DNA from: Ascidiaceihabitans donghaensis
GTDB taxonomy: Bacteria > Pseudomonadota > Alphaproteobacteria > Rhodobacterales > Rhodobacteraceae
Assembly: GCF_900302465.1 (NCBI RefSeq)
Contig: NZ_OMOR01000001.1
Span: forward strand, 1,550,001 to 1,614,000
Direction of reading: 5' to 3'
DNA: 64,000 nucleotides
Shown here: positions 9,290 to 18,204 of the stretch, piece after piece
Layout of the letters: every line of letters starts with the position of its first letter
Numbering within the stretch: position 1 is the stretch's first letter
Notes under the pieces: model-generated
The model's input: only the letters and a program-made list of their open reading frames with translations
Database searches by the model: none
What the model was told of the DNA's origin: nothing
Program-made: the position numbers and the translations under genes

Positions 9290-10424
9290 GAATTCAAGCA
9301 AACCAGTGCTTTGGCCCATGAGTTGGCCGGCGTGCGCTTTGGCCGTCAGCGTGGGTTTGGGCCTATTTCATGCCGCCACCGCCCCGGCATTGAACTGGGC
9401 CTTTGATGTATCAACCCCTGTCATACAGACAGGGGATAGGCCAAAGTTCGAGACGGTTTTTGAGTATACGTCGCCTGTAGGAACAGCCCATGCGCCTGCC
9501 ATCCAGATGCAACCGGACGGTTTTGCGGTGTTCTGGTTTGACGGTTTGCGTGAATCCCACAACGAGGTGATCATCAAAACGGCGGACTTTACGCGCAATG
9601 ATGCAGGGGGATGGGACGCCGCGCCTGCAAAAAAGCTGTTCAACAAGGAACAATTGGCGGCTGTCACACATCCCCCGCAGAAGATTTTGACACTGGGCAA
9701 CACGATCCAACAGGGGACCACAGACAACACGTTTCTGGCGACTATTGTTTCGGTTGGCGGTTGGGCTGCGGCGTCTATCGCGCAGGTGCAAATGCAGGGC
9801 GACGACCCGGCAGAGGTGCGCAAGCTGTCGTTGTCCCCGTTTCTGAACCGTTCGCATCTGGTGCGCGCACCGACCGTGCCATATGCGGATGGATCGGTGG
9901 CGATCCCTGCATATTTGGAACTTGGCAACGCGCTGGGCGATTTCGTTCGTGTCGATGACGCAGGATTTGTGCGCGACAAACGGCGCATGACGCATGGCCG
10001 TTTTGCCATCCAGCCGATGGTTGTGCCGTTTGATGCCGACAACGCCGTGGCTTTGATGCGGAATTTTGACGATGACACTGACCGCCTCATTGCCACGTGG
10101 ACAAAGGACGGCGGGCGGCACTGGTCCGCGCCGGAACTGCTGGATTTGCCAAATCCGAATGCCCCTGTCGCAGCGGTGTCTTTGGGGCCGCAGACGCTTG
10201 TGATGGCCTACAACGAGACACCCAGCATTCTACATCTGGCCGTCTCTCAGGATCAGGGGCGCACGTGGGATACGGTGCACACGCTGGAACAGGGCGGTGG
10301 TGATGTGCGCTATCCTGCGATGGCGCTGTTGCCGGATGGCGATGTTTTGCTGACCTATTCCACAGGATCGAAGAAAAGCATCAAAGCGGTTGTTTTCAAC
10401 GCCGCTTGGGTGGTTCAACCATGA
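9282..10424 (+). CDS. Sialidase-like (BNR/Asp-box beta-propeller) exported protein
   Basis: About 380 residues. The N-terminus has a hydrophobic stretch (ACALAVSVGLGLFHAA) that looks like a signal peptide or anchor. Two Asp boxes are visible, TKDGGRHWS and SQDQGRTWD, plus repeated propeller-like blades. This matches the exo-alpha-sialidase/BNR family that cleaves or binds glycans outside the cytoplasm. Possible starts are TTG 9273, GTG 9282 (overlapping the upstream stop) and ATG 9318; 9282 is chosen only for coupling. It overlaps the upstream membrane gene and ends in a 4-base ATGA overlap with the next. Catalytic sialidase residues were not verified. Confidence 0.75.
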   Translation: MTKNSSKPVLWPMSWPACALAVSVGLGLFHAATAPALNWAFDVSTPVIQTGDRPKFETVFEYTSPVGTAHAPAIQMQPDGFAVFWFDGLRESHNEVIIKTADFTRNDAGGWDAAPAKKLFNKEQLAAVTHPPQKILTLGNTIQQGTTDNTFLATIVSVGGWAAASIAQVQMQGDDPAEVRKLSLSPFLNRSHLVRAPTVPYADGSVAIPAYLELGNALGDFVRVDDAGFVRDKRRMTHGRFAIQPMVVPFDADNAVALMRNFDDDTDRLIATWTKDGGRHWSAPELLDLPNPNAPVAAVSLGPQTLVMAYNETPSILHLAVSQDQGRTWDTVHTLEQGGGDVRYPAMALLPDGDVLLTYSTGSKKSIKAVVFNAAWVVQP

Positions 10425-11005
10425 CCACATTGTATGAAACCATAGGTCTGTACGCAGTGGTGCTGTGGCTGTTGTTTCGCCTTTTGCGCATCGGTGTATC
10501 GGACATACTGGCGCTGTGCGGCGCGGCCATCATCGTTGCTGTTGTGTCCGTGGTTGCATTGGACGTGCCCTTGATGCTGATGGCGATGTTTGCGCCATTC
10601 GGGGCGGTTTTGCCAGCTTTGGCAATCCAGAACTTCACCACACAGTTTGGCGGTTACCGGTCTACGGATTACCACTTGGCCGAGGTTTTGGGGGCTTTGG
10701 CGGTGTATGTGCTTTATCTTTGCGCGGCTTTGGGGGTTTTTGCCTTTGATCCCTACCGCTTCGGATACCAACCTGTGATGGGCAGTGTCATCATCTTGGT
10801 GCTTTTGGCTTACAGCTTGTGGCGCGGACATGTTTTTTTGGCCTTGGCGTTGATTGTGGGGCAGGCGGCATGGGCCTTTGACATTGGCAGCACCAACGCC
10901 TTTGATCACATGACCCATGTGATTTTGGTGCCTGTCTTGTGTGTGGTGGTGCTTCAAAAACTGTTTGGTTTGTTGCGCAAGTCTGATGTCACGCAAACCC
11001 GCTAA
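10421..11005 (+). CDS. Six- to seven-segment membrane protein, partner of the sialidase-like gene
   Basis: 194 residues from MTTLYETIG; the ATG at 10421 overlaps the TGA of the previous gene, implying translational coupling. Nearly the whole protein is hydrophobic: segments near 8-24, 29-47, 50-65, 87-107, 117-130, 134-152 and 165-180. There is no recognisable domain. With its two neighbours it may assemble or export a surface glycan or process it, but this is inferred from the sialidase-like partner only. It ends in a 3-base overlap with the convergent carboxymuconolactone decarboxylase-like gene. Confidence 0.7.
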   Translation: MTTLYETIGLYAVVLWLLFRLLRIGVSDILALCGAAIIVAVVSVVALDVPLMLMAMFAPFGAVLPALAIQNFTTQFGGYRSTDYHLAEVLGALAVYVLYLCAALGVFAFDPYRFGYQPVMGSVIILVLLAYSLWRGHVFLALALIVGQAAWAFDIGSTNAFDHMTHVILVPVLCVVVLQKLFGLLRKSDVTQTR

Positions 11006-11376
11006 GAGACGTCTTCAAACACTTCAAGCGCAGCATTCAGCGCATTGATGGCGGCGGGCATTCCGCCGTACATCGCCATTTGCCAGATGGTTTCCGCAAT
11101 CTCTGTCTGGGTCAGACCGGCTTTTAACCCGCCTGCGATGTTGATCTTGAGCTGTGGGCGCGTTTGTGCCCCAAGTGCGGTAAGCGCTGCGATGGTTGCA
11201 ATATAGCGGTCGCGCAGCGGCAGGCCGGGGCGGCTGTACTGTTGGCCATAGGCAAAATCGACGACAGTTTCAGCCATACCGGGTAAAAGGGCGTCGTAAC
11301 GGGCCTTTAGCGTGGCTTCCATGCCGGGGTTCAGCGTCTCGGACAGGGTCTGACCGCGTTTGTAGGTTGCATCCAT
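11002..11376 (-). CDS. Carboxymuconolactone decarboxylase-family protein
   Basis: 124 residues from MDATYKRGQ; the ATG at 11376 is preceded by GAGGAAC. The helical core pattern (RYDALLPGM, RDRYIATIAALTALGAQTRPQLKINI, GLTQTEIAETIWQMAMYGG) matches the CMD family. No CxxC/CxxxH AhpD-type redox motif is present, so a true CMD-like or unknown hydrolase/decarboxylase role is more likely than peroxidase support. It lies head-to-head with the HTH regulator at 11503, which probably controls it. Confidence 0.85.
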   Translation of the reverse strand: MDATYKRGQTLSETLNPGMEATLKARYDALLPGMAETVVDFAYGQQYSRPGLPLRDRYIATIAALTALGAQTRPQLKINIAGGLKAGLTQTEIAETIWQMAMYGGMPAAINALNAALEVFEDVS

Positions 11377-11462
11377 TGTAGGTTCCTCGGGTTTCTGAAT
11401 TGCCTTGCGAAGATTCCGGTAAATGATGCTAAACTTGAATTGCTGATTAAAAGGCATCAATT

Positions 11463-11487
11463 CGTGATACCATGCCGCGTTATCACG
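11463..11487. promoter_or_regulatory. Candidate operator: CGTGATA-N11-TATCACG
   Basis: A perfect 7-bp inverted repeat (11463-11469 and 11481-11487) lies immediately before the Shine-Dalgarno of the HTH gene and within the divergent promoter region. It is a likely dimer binding site, possibly for the regulator itself. Confidence 0.4.
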
Positions 11488-11502
11488 TATCAGGAGGCCC
11501 CC

Positions 11503-12279
11503 ATGCAGGCCGAAATTTTCGAAACACTCAAATCCGTGCTGCGTGCCCGCCGGATGACCTATGCAGAGCTCGGCAAACAGTTGGGCACGTCAGAGCCCAC
11601 GATAAAGCGTCTCTTTGCATCACGCGATTGCAAGATCAGCCGGCTGTCCGAAATTTGCGCAATCCTTGATCTAAGTCTTGATGACGTTGTGGCCCAAGCC
11701 AGCCGCGTCGAAATCACGCCGCGCAGCCTTGGTGACCGGATCGAGGCGCAACTGGCGGATGATCTTCCTGCATTTCATCTGTTTTTGCTGCTGACAGATG
11801 GGGTCGGGATTGACCGGATCATGGATCAATGTGGGCTGACACCGGACGACCTGTTTCGGATCGGGTGCCGGTTGGAGCGGATGGAACTGGTTCAGGTCTT
11901 GCCGCAAGGGCGTCTTAAATTGGTGGACGAGGGGCCAGTGAAATTCCGTCGGGACGGCCCCTTGCACGGCGCTCTGTTAAAGATCAATCTCGAATTTTTA
12001 CAGCGTGTTTTTGCACGTCCCGAAAGCGATGATGCAGGGTTCATTACACAATCGCGGCGGATATCGCAGGCCACGGCACGGCACATGATGACGGAATTGC
12101 ACAGCCTGACCCGCCAGTTGTCGGATATGGCCCGTCAGGATCAACTGACTGTGCAAAGCCACGATTTGCAAACCTATAAAATGACATTGGCATGGGCGCC
12201 TGTTGCTTTGGAACATCTGGTGAAGGTGGACGCACCATCGAAACCACCGGAGGAACACATCAGCCGAAGTGCAAATTAA
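11503..12279 (+). CDS. Helix-turn-helix (XRE-like) transcriptional regulator
   Basis: 258 residues from MQAEIFETL; ATG 11503 follows CAGGAGGCC. Residues about 8-60 form a Cro/C1-type HTH: SVLRARRMTYAELGKQLG, SEPTIKRLFAS, CKISRLSEICAILDLSLDDV. The remaining 200 residues show no known ligand domain; they include a winged-helix-like piece (IDRIMDQCGLTPDDLFRIGCRLERMELVQVL) and a C-terminal helical part that may dimerise. Divergent to the CMD gene with a candidate palindromic operator between them. The effector is unknown. Confidence 0.8.
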   Translation: MQAEIFETLKSVLRARRMTYAELGKQLGTSEPTIKRLFASRDCKISRLSEICAILDLSLDDVVAQASRVEITPRSLGDRIEAQLADDLPAFHLFLLLTDGVGIDRIMDQCGLTPDDLFRIGCRLERMELVQVLPQGRLKLVDEGPVKFRRDGPLHGALLKINLEFLQRVFARPESDDAGFITQSRRISQATARHMMTELHSLTRQLSDMARQDQLTVQSHDLQTYKMTLAWAPVALEHLVKVDAPSKPPEEHISRSAN

Positions 12280-12470
12280 GACCAAAGCGTTTCATAGGTA
12301 TGTGGTCTTGGATGTTGTGTCGCGTTTACGGGTCATTTTTGGGAAATTGTTCCGATTGGGTTGATTATTCACACATATCGTCCCATTCGCATCTCTTTAT
12401 TTTTTGTGCAGAAGGATTAATTGCCTGTTCGTGCGTGTCCGACAGGGCGCCTGCCACAAAGGAAAGTGTT
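12280..12470 (+). promoter_or_regulatory. Leader of the YeeE/YedE gene
   Basis: A 191-base gap with an AT-rich block (about 12355-12420) probably carrying the promoter. No gene or specific operator is recognised. Confidence 0.35.
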
Positions 12471-13514
12471 ATGCTGCTGGAAAATTTACCGTTCGATCTG
12501 CCCGTTCAATCCGTTCATGTCATCTTTGGTGTGGTGCTTGGCCTAGTGTTTGGCGTGGCGGCACAGATTTCGAAATTTTGCCTGCGCCGCGCTGTTGCGG
12601 GCGACACAGGGGCAGATGCATCGGCAGGGGCGGTCTGGATGATGGCGCTTGCAGCGGCAATTGGCGGTTTCGCAGTGGCGCAAAGCCTTGGCTGGGTCGC
12701 ACTTGAGGACCACCGCTTGCTGTCGTCCAGTGTACCGGTTCTGGCCATCATTGTTGGCGGGTTGGCCTTTGGGGCGGGCATGGTACTAACGCGTGGTTGC
12801 ATGTCGCGTCTGACTGTCTTGTCGGCCTCCGGCAATTTGCGTGCTTTGACGGTGATCTTGGTGTTTGCGATCGTGGCGCATGCCACGCTGAAGGGCGTGT
12901 TCGCACCGATGCGTGTGGCCTTGGGGGCGGTGCAGCAGGACTTTGGCATAGCGTCTTTGGCCCAAATTCCGGGGTTTGCACCTGTGGTGGCTGTGCTTTT
13001 GGCCGTTGGGGCAATCGTTTTGGGACGCCGTTCGGGGACATCGGCACTGGTTTTGGGCTTGGGCGCTGTGATCGGTGGAGTGGCTGTTGCGGGCTGGGCT
13101 GGCACGTCCGTTTTGCTTCTGGATGATTTTGATCCGTTGCCTGTGCAATCGGCGGCCTTCACGTTGCCTTGGGCTGACACGTTGTTCTGGACCATTGCGT
13201 CCTCGGCTATTCCGGCAGGTTTTGGCACGGGGCTGATTGCCGGGGTATTTTTGGGCAGTTTTGCCTGCGCAGTTTTGCGTTCGGAATTTGCTTTGGAAAG
13301 TTTTGAAGCGCCTGCACAGACTTTGCGCTACGGGGCAGGTGGTGCGTTGATGGGTGTGGGCGGCGTCTTGGCTGGCGGTTGCACGATTGGGGCTGGCCTG
13401 TCGGGCAGCGCCACATTAAGTGTTGCGGCTTTGCTGGCCCTTGGCGCCATCATCACCGGTGCGATTGCCACGCAAAGCCTGTTACAGGCACGTGGGGCTG
13501 CGGTCGCAGCCTAA
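12471..13514 (+). CDS. YeeE/YedE-family membrane transporter (thiosulfate/sulfur compound)
   Basis: 347 residues from MLLENLPFD, chosen because AAAGGAAAG lies upstream; a longer reading frame has an unlikely N-terminus. About ten transmembrane segments with the duplicated YeeE/YedE signature: LAFGAGMVLTRGCMSR near residue 102 and GVGGVLAGGCTIGAGLSG near 300, each with the conserved Cys. In the characterised relative TsuA (YeeE) such cysteines relay thiosulfate through the membrane. The substrate here is inferred. No sulfurtransferase is adjacent. The stop overlaps that of pxpC by 4 bases (convergent). Confidence 0.88.
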   Translation: MLLENLPFDLPVQSVHVIFGVVLGLVFGVAAQISKFCLRRAVAGDTGADASAGAVWMMALAAAIGGFAVAQSLGWVALEDHRLLSSSVPVLAIIVGGLAFGAGMVLTRGCMSRLTVLSASGNLRALTVILVFAIVAHATLKGVFAPMRVALGAVQQDFGIASLAQIPGFAPVVAVLLAVGAIVLGRRSGTSALVLGLGAVIGGVAVAGWAGTSVLLLDDFDPLPVQSAAFTLPWADTLFWTIASSAIPAGFGTGLIAGVFLGSFACAVLRSEFALESFEAPAQTLRYGAGGALMGVGGVLAGGCTIGAGLSGSATLSVAALLALGAIITGAIATQSLLQARGAAVAA

Positions 13515-14536
13515 TCCCAGTCACACCCGAAAATCAGGTTTTCGCGCATCAGTCGCTGCGCGAATGACCCACGTGCAACGGCGATCTGGTCCAGATACCC
13601 TGCCATACGGGCACTGTGATCACGGGCAATGCGGACCGCATCTTGGGCGCAAATACTTTTAAAGCGCATTTCCTGACCCTTGCGGTGCTGCGCCAGACGG
13701 TCGGTGTCACGTCCTATGACCGTTGCGATCTTTGGATACCCCCCCGTCGTTTGGTGGTCGGCCAACAAGACCGTTGGCACACCATCGCCCGCCACCTGAA
13801 CCGAGCCGCGAACGATGGGTTCTGAGGGGATGGACAAAGCAGCCTTTAAGCCAAGGGCAGGGCCGTTCAGGCGCATCCCCATACGGTCATACGCGTCTGT
13901 GACTTTGAACGGCGCGCTGGTAAAATGGTCCAACGCCGCCGCTTCAAAGTGCCGGTCCTGAGGTCCCATGACAACGCGTATCGGGCCTGTGTCCACACCG
14001 TCGTGTTGTGGTGTGTCTACGCCCTGAATTTGTGGGATGTCCCCAAGGCGATCGTCGCGGATTTCGGACTGTTTCACCCCCAACACCTGACCCGTTGTCA
14101 CCGTGCCACCGCCAAATCCGGACAAAGCATGTGTGGCGCTGCTGCCCAACCAGCTTTGCGCGTGCAACTGGCCTGCAAAAGCGACATAGGCCCAGCTGCC
14201 CGACGGCCCTGCACGCAGGCTTAACCGTTCGCCTTTCTTCACTGTCAGAATGACCCACGACCGGTGGGTTTGGCCTGCGTGATCCACAACAAAGTCGCCT
14301 CCGGTGATGGAAAGTGTCACGGCCCCTTGGGTGCACGTCAACACCAGCCCACCCAACGATACCTCAAGTGCGCCAAGCCCCGGTGCATTGCCAAGGGCTG
14401 TGTGGGCGGCCTGAAAGGCCAAACGATCCATTGGTCCGGAATGAGGCACCCCAAAGCGCATGTGCCCACGTCGTCCTACATCTTGCACAGTGACAAGAGG
14501 CCCCGCAAACGTGACGTTGAACTCTGTGTCAGACAT
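13511..14536 (-). CDS. pxpC: 5-oxoprolinase subunit C (biotin-dependent carboxyltransferase-like)
   Basis: 341 residues. GPLVTVQDVGRRGHMRFGVPHSGPMD near the N-terminus is the signature of the PxpC/KipA family (AHS2). With PxpA and PxpB it cleaves 5-oxoproline to glutamate using ATP. It overlaps pxpB by 8 bases, as is usual for the pair. It is the last gene of a seven-gene minus-strand series with a TRAP transporter and a DUF1445 gene. pxpA (LamB/YcsF) is not found in the window. Confidence 0.92.
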   Translation of the reverse strand: MSDTEFNVTFAGPLVTVQDVGRRGHMRFGVPHSGPMDRLAFQAAHTALGNAPGLGALEVSLGGLVLTCTQGAVTLSITGGDFVVDHAGQTHRSWVILTVKKGERLSLRAGPSGSWAYVAFAGQLHAQSWLGSSATHALSGFGGGTVTTGQVLGVKQSEIRDDRLGDIPQIQGVDTPQHDGVDTGPIRVVMGPQDRHFEAAALDHFTSAPFKVTDAYDRMGMRLNGPALGLKAALSIPSEPIVRGSVQVAGDGVPTVLLADHQTTGGYPKIATVIGRDTDRLAQHRKGQEMRFKSICAQDAVRIARDHSARMAGYLDQIAVARGSFAQRLMRENLIFGCDWD

Positions 14537-15218
14537 GTGATCCGTCCTGTGTCAAAGTGTGAAATGTTGCAAGATCGATACGTTCAAAGACAACTCTATC
14601 GCCGACATCAAACAAAAATGGCTTGTCGGGGTGTCCCGTCAAAACGGAGGTGGGCGAACGTCCGATACGCGACCATCCTGTTGGCATCGTCAGTGTCGTG
14701 ATCAGGCATTGTCCAGCCGCAATAATAACGCTGCCGGCTGGCACATCGCGCAGGGCGGTGGGTTTGCGCGGTACCTGTATGCTGTCTGGCACGCCTGTCA
14801 AATAGGCATACCCCGGCGCAAACCCGAACATGGAGACGTCGAAATGACCAGACAGATGTGCATTGATGACGGCATCTGTGCTTTGCCCTGTGGCTATTGC
14901 CACAGCCTCCAGGTCCGGTGCGCAGGGGCCGTCGTAACAGATGTGGACACGGTGTCGCGTGCCGCCATGACTGTCCGGAACCGGTTTGGACAAATATGTG
15001 CGCAGGCTGTCTTTCAAAATCGAATGATCTGTCACCAGCGGATCAAAGACCACCAGTATATTGACCAACGCCGGTACCGTTTCAATGACACCGTCTAACG
15101 GGTTTTCAGCCAGAGAACGGTCCAGTGCAGCTATGGCGTTTCGGGTTTGCAGGTCTTGTGTTTGTGCAAAGGTGACCAGCAAAGCGTGATCCGCGATAGG
15201 GGTAAATGAGGCATCCAT
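14529..15218 (-). CDS. pxpB: 5-oxoprolinase subunit B (KipI-like)
   Basis: 229 residues. DHALLVTFAQ at the N-terminus and FGFAPGYAYLTGVP, VPRKPTALRDVPAGSVIIAAGQ and YPTGWSRIG-like (MPTGWSRIG) blocks are typical of AHS1/PxpB. It forms the ATP-dependent 5-oxoprolinase core with PxpC. It lies 81 bases after the TRAP large permease gene on the same strand, so uptake and breakdown are probably co-transcribed. Confidence 0.93.
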   Translation of the reverse strand: MDASFTPIADHALLVTFAQTQDLQTRNAIAALDRSLAENPLDGVIETVPALVNILVVFDPLVTDHSILKDSLRTYLSKPVPDSHGGTRHRVHICYDGPCAPDLEAVAIATGQSTDAVINAHLSGHFDVSMFGFAPGYAYLTGVPDSIQVPRKPTALRDVPAGSVIIAAGQCLITTLTMPTGWSRIGRSPTSVLTGHPDKPFLFDVGDRVVFERIDLATFHTLTQDGSHV

Positions 15219-15299
15219 GAAAACAAGTCCTTTGTGACAGGGCAGCCGTGCGGCATCCGCGCCAAAGACAGACGCAAATGCGGTGTGATGCGTGGTGGA

Positions 15300-16583
15300 T
15301 TACTGCAGCGCGTTGGGTAGAAACAAAGCGATGCTTGGGAAGGCGATCAGCAGGAAGGCCATGGCCAGCATGGTCAGGCAATAGGGCAGCGCGCCCAACA
15401 TCACCTCGTTCAGGCTGCCCGATTTCCGCGCCCCTTGCACCACGTAAAGGTTTAAACCAACAGGTGGAGTGATCAGCGCCATTTCAATAAGCACAATCAT
15501 CAGGATGCCAAACCAGATCACATCATAGCCCTGGGCAATGACCAGCGGCACGATGATGGGAATGGTCACAACCATCAGCGACAGGGTTTCGATGAAAAAG
15601 CCCAAGACGATGTAAAGGACAACCACCACAAGGATGGTTTTTAAGGGCGTCAGACCAAGGCCCGTCATAAAGGCGGTCAATTCGCGGCCCAACCCGGCAG
15701 AGGCCAGCGTGAAGTTCAAAAACGATGCCCCGATAACGATCAGCATAATCATAGAGGTGATCTTGACCGTGCCTGTCAGGCTTTGGGTCAGCATCGTCCA
15801 CGACACGCCACCAAAGGCGAGCGCAATGACAAAGGCCCCGGCGACGCCAACGGCTGCGGCTTCTGTCGGGGTGGCCCAGCCTGCGTAAATGGACCCTACG
15901 ATCAACCCGAACAGGATCAGGATCGGGATCAGGTCAATCAAGGCCCGCAGCATTTTGGGGAAGGGAAATGTGCGGCGCACGCCCCCCAGATCGGGGCGGA
16001 TCAGGCAGATGATGACGGTGACGGCCATAAAAGCCAAAGCCAGCGCAAGCCCCGGGATCAACCCCGCCAGAAACAACTGTGGAATAGAGGATTGCGTGAG
16101 GAAGCCGTAAACAATCAGATTGATCGACGGCGGGATCATGATCCCCAGCGTGCCCCCTGCGGCGATGGCACCGGAAAACAGCTTTGGGTCATAGCCCAGC
16201 TTTTCAGCCTGCGGCATGGCCACGGTGGCGACTGTTGCGGCGGTGGCCACCGAAGACCCCGAGGTGGCGGAAAACATCGTGGCGGTGGCAACGTTGGCGT
16301 GGACCAGCCCGCCGGGCAGCCAAGACACCCAACGATCAAGGGCGGCGTATGTGCGGGTGGCGACACCGCTGCGCACCAAAATCTCGCCCAAAAGCACAAA
16401 GAACGGGATGGCAATCAGCGTCGCGGAATTGGACGAGGACCAGACCATGTTGCCCAGCCCGCGTGTCAGCGGGAAACTGGAAAAGAAAGTGTCGATGCCA
16501 AAGCCCAGCAAAAACAAAACGATGCCGACAGGAATGGACAAGGCCAGCAGGCCCAAAAGGCCGACAGAGACGTAACCGATCAT
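15300..16583 (-). CDS. TRAP transporter large permease (DctM-like)
   Basis: 427 residues from MIGYVSVGL; the ATG at 16583 overlaps the stop of the small permease gene by 4 bases (ATGA). Upstream in-frame codons are an out-of-frame reading of the DctQ gene. About 12 hydrophobic segments, with GSSVATAATV, LGIMIPPSINLIVYG and ITPPVGLNLYVV, are signatures of DctM. It forms the sodium-driven translocation pore with DctQ. The operon context points to 5-oxoproline, D-glutamate or a related acid as substrate; this is inference. Confidence 0.95.
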   Translation of the reverse strand: MIGYVSVGLLGLLALSIPVGIVLFLLGFGIDTFFSSFPLTRGLGNMVWSSSNSATLIAIPFFVLLGEILVRSGVATRTYAALDRWVSWLPGGLVHANVATATMFSATSGSSVATAATVATVAMPQAEKLGYDPKLFSGAIAAGGTLGIMIPPSINLIVYGFLTQSSIPQLFLAGLIPGLALALAFMAVTVIICLIRPDLGGVRRTFPFPKMLRALIDLIPILILFGLIVGSIYAGWATPTEAAAVGVAGAFVIALAFGGVSWTMLTQSLTGTVKITSMIMLIVIGASFLNFTLASAGLGRELTAFMTGLGLTPLKTILVVVVLYIVLGFFIETLSLMVVTIPIIVPLVIAQGYDVIWFGILMIVLIEMALITPPVGLNLYVVQGARKSGSLNEVMLGALPYCLTMLAMAFLLIAFPSIALFLPNALQ

Positions 16584-17128
16584 TGCAATGTCTCCACTTC
16601 GGCGAAGGCGCCTACGATGCTTTCGGTGTCGGCATAGCGGCGTTTGACGATCAGGCTTAGGGCGGCCAGCGTGGTCAGGGTCGAGACCACGGCGAACCAC
16701 ACCCAGCCTGCGAACCATGGCATCTGTACCCAGGCCAGCGGCGTTTCCAGCGGCGTGTTGGCACGCGATCCGTTGGTTAGGGACCGCTCCAGCACGGGCC
16801 AGGCTTTGATGGCGATGGTGATAATCACAGCCGAAGTGACGATCATGGAAAACAGATCGAACATGGCCCGTGTGAAGCTGCTGCCTCGGCTGCGCAACAA
16901 ATCGATGCGCACGTGGCCCAGCTCCAACAGGGTGTAAGCCATGCCCCAAGACGTCGCGAGGGCCATAGCGTAGCCTGCGATTTCCTCGGTGCCGCCAAGG
17001 GACGTGCCGATCCGGCGCATGATGATGTCGGTCAGCACGAAAGCCGCACAGGCCAGCAGGCCAAAGCCCACCGCCAATGCCACCATGCGGTTCAGCTGCC
17101 GTAGCTTATGTATCATCGCCATTTCCAT
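16580..17128 (-). CDS. TRAP transporter small permease (DctQ-like)
   Basis: About 182 residues. The ATG at 17128 has AGGGGG about 10 bases upstream; a GTG at 17137 would add three residues. Four hydrophobic segments (near 14-33, 45-65, 90-110 and 130-152) and the motif GGTEEIAGYAMALATSWGMAYTLLE-like region (RRIGTSLGGTEE) fit DctQ. It couples the binding protein to DctM. It sits 28 bases after the dctP gene and overlaps dctM. Confidence 0.93.
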   Translation of the reverse strand: MEMAMIHKLRQLNRMVALAVGFGLLACAAFVLTDIIMRRIGTSLGGTEEIAGYAMALATSWGMAYTLLELGHVRIDLLRSRGSSFTRAMFDLFSMIVTSAVIITIAIKAWPVLERSLTNGSRANTPLETPLAWVQMPWFAGWVWFAVVSTLTTLAALSLIVKRRYADTESIVGAFAEVETLQ

Positions 17129-17156
17129 GATCTGCACACCCCCTGATTGTTGCGGC

Positions 17157-18188
17157 TTAGTTGATGGTCACGCCCACGGTTTTGCCCACGCTGTCGTTCC
17201 AGCGTTGCGCCCAATCGCCGCCGGCGCGTTCGGCCCAATCGGGCAGGACTTCACTGGTCAGGATGTCACGGGCACGGGCAAAATCAGCGTCGCTGACATC
17301 CACAAGCGTCATGGACCGTGCGTCCCCCGACGGGCAGTCGCCATTGCCGGTCAGACAGGCGATGTCATTGACCAATGCGTCTTGGGCGCTGTCCCATGCC
17401 GGCGTCTCGAAGCCGCTTTCGATCTGGTCCATGATCAAGGTTTGCGTGTCTGCATCAAGGCTGTTCCATTTGTCCATATTCATGGCCGTCACCACGGAAT
17501 CCCAGCCCCCCAGTGGAATGGGCAACAGATGCGTGGACACTTCCCACCACCCGGCGCTGTAGCCTGATCCGGCCCCTGTCACCGCGCAATCCACAACGCC
17601 GTTTTGCAATGCGCCCGGCACCTCGGAGAAGGACACGTTCACGCCTTCGGCCCCAAGGGCTTCCAGCAGCTTGGCTGTCATACGGCCCGACGCGCGTACT
17701 TTCAGCCCCTCAAGGTCGCCCAGATTTGCGATCGCGTGGTTGCAGAATACGACTTGCGGCGGGTAGGGCGCGATGGCCAGCACCTGCGCATTGAAGCGAT
17801 CGCGGTAGATGTCGGACACCATCGGGCGGGCAGCGTCCACCATGGCGCGTGCGTCATCTGCGCTCAGCGCCAAAAGCGGCACGTCCAACCCTTCCAGTTC
17901 GGGCGCGTCGGCCACGGCGTAATCCGCCACGGTCATCGCCACATCATAGACGCCCTGGCCCAGAAGCGGGTAGATGTCGCCCAGACCAAGGCTCATCTGG
18001 TTGTGGGTGGTCAGTTCAACCGTCAGTGCTCCGTTGGATGCTGCGGGCAGGGTTTCACCCCAGAACGGGGCTTCGTATTGTTTGTGTAAGGGCAGGCTGG
18101 ACCAGCTGCCCACGACGGACAGGTTTTCGGCCATGACAGGGGCGGCAAGGGCTGTGCTTGCGACCAGAAAGGCAAAAGTTCTTTTCAT
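17157..18188 (-). CDS. TRAP transporter periplasmic solute-binding protein (DctP-like)
   Basis: 343 residues from MKRTFAFLVASTALAAPVMA, a clear Sec signal peptide cleaved after about residue 20. ATG 18188 is preceded by AAGGAGAC; the longer frame reads through the upstream repeat and is unlikely. The DctP pattern is seen in LEGLKVRASGRMTAKLLEALGAEGVNVSFSE, with the substrate-carboxylate-binding Arg in VRASGR. It delivers an organic acid to DctQM. Its 5' leader is a run of AAAAC units that could affect expression. Confidence 0.94.
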   Translation of the reverse strand: MKRTFAFLVASTALAAPVMAENLSVVGSWSSLPLHKQYEAPFWGETLPAASNGALTVELTTHNQMSLGLGDIYPLLGQGVYDVAMTVADYAVADAPELEGLDVPLLALSADDARAMVDAARPMVSDIYRDRFNAQVLAIAPYPPQVVFCNHAIANLGDLEGLKVRASGRMTAKLLEALGAEGVNVSFSEVPGALQNGVVDCAVTGAGSGYSAGWWEVSTHLLPIPLGGWDSVVTAMNMDKWNSLDADTQTLIMDQIESGFETPAWDSAQDALVNDIACLTGNGDCPSGDARSMTLVDVSDADFARARDILTSEVLPDWAERAGGDWAQRWNDSVGKTVGVTIN

Positions 18189-18204
18189 TGTGGTGTCTCC
18201 TTGT

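Noticed and set aside
9368-10121. Long minus-strand open frames opposite the sialidase-like gene
   Set aside because: They lie wholly inside a well-supported gene on the other strand and their predicted proteins show no family pattern; they are shadow frames of a GC-rich coding strand.
12192-12470. Upstream extension of the YeeE/YedE gene to 12192
   Set aside because: The added residues overlap the HTH gene and look non-coding; ATG 12471 has a Shine-Dalgarno and starts the known fold.
15219-15299. Remnant of pxpA between pxpB and the TRAP gene
   Set aside because: Only 81 bases, and the translation in any frame shows no LamB/YcsF motif.
15783-16637. 284-codon plus-strand frame opposite the TRAP permease gene
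   Set aside because: The translation is rich in Gly, Gln, Asp and Arg with no domain, and the minus strand clearly encodes DctM.
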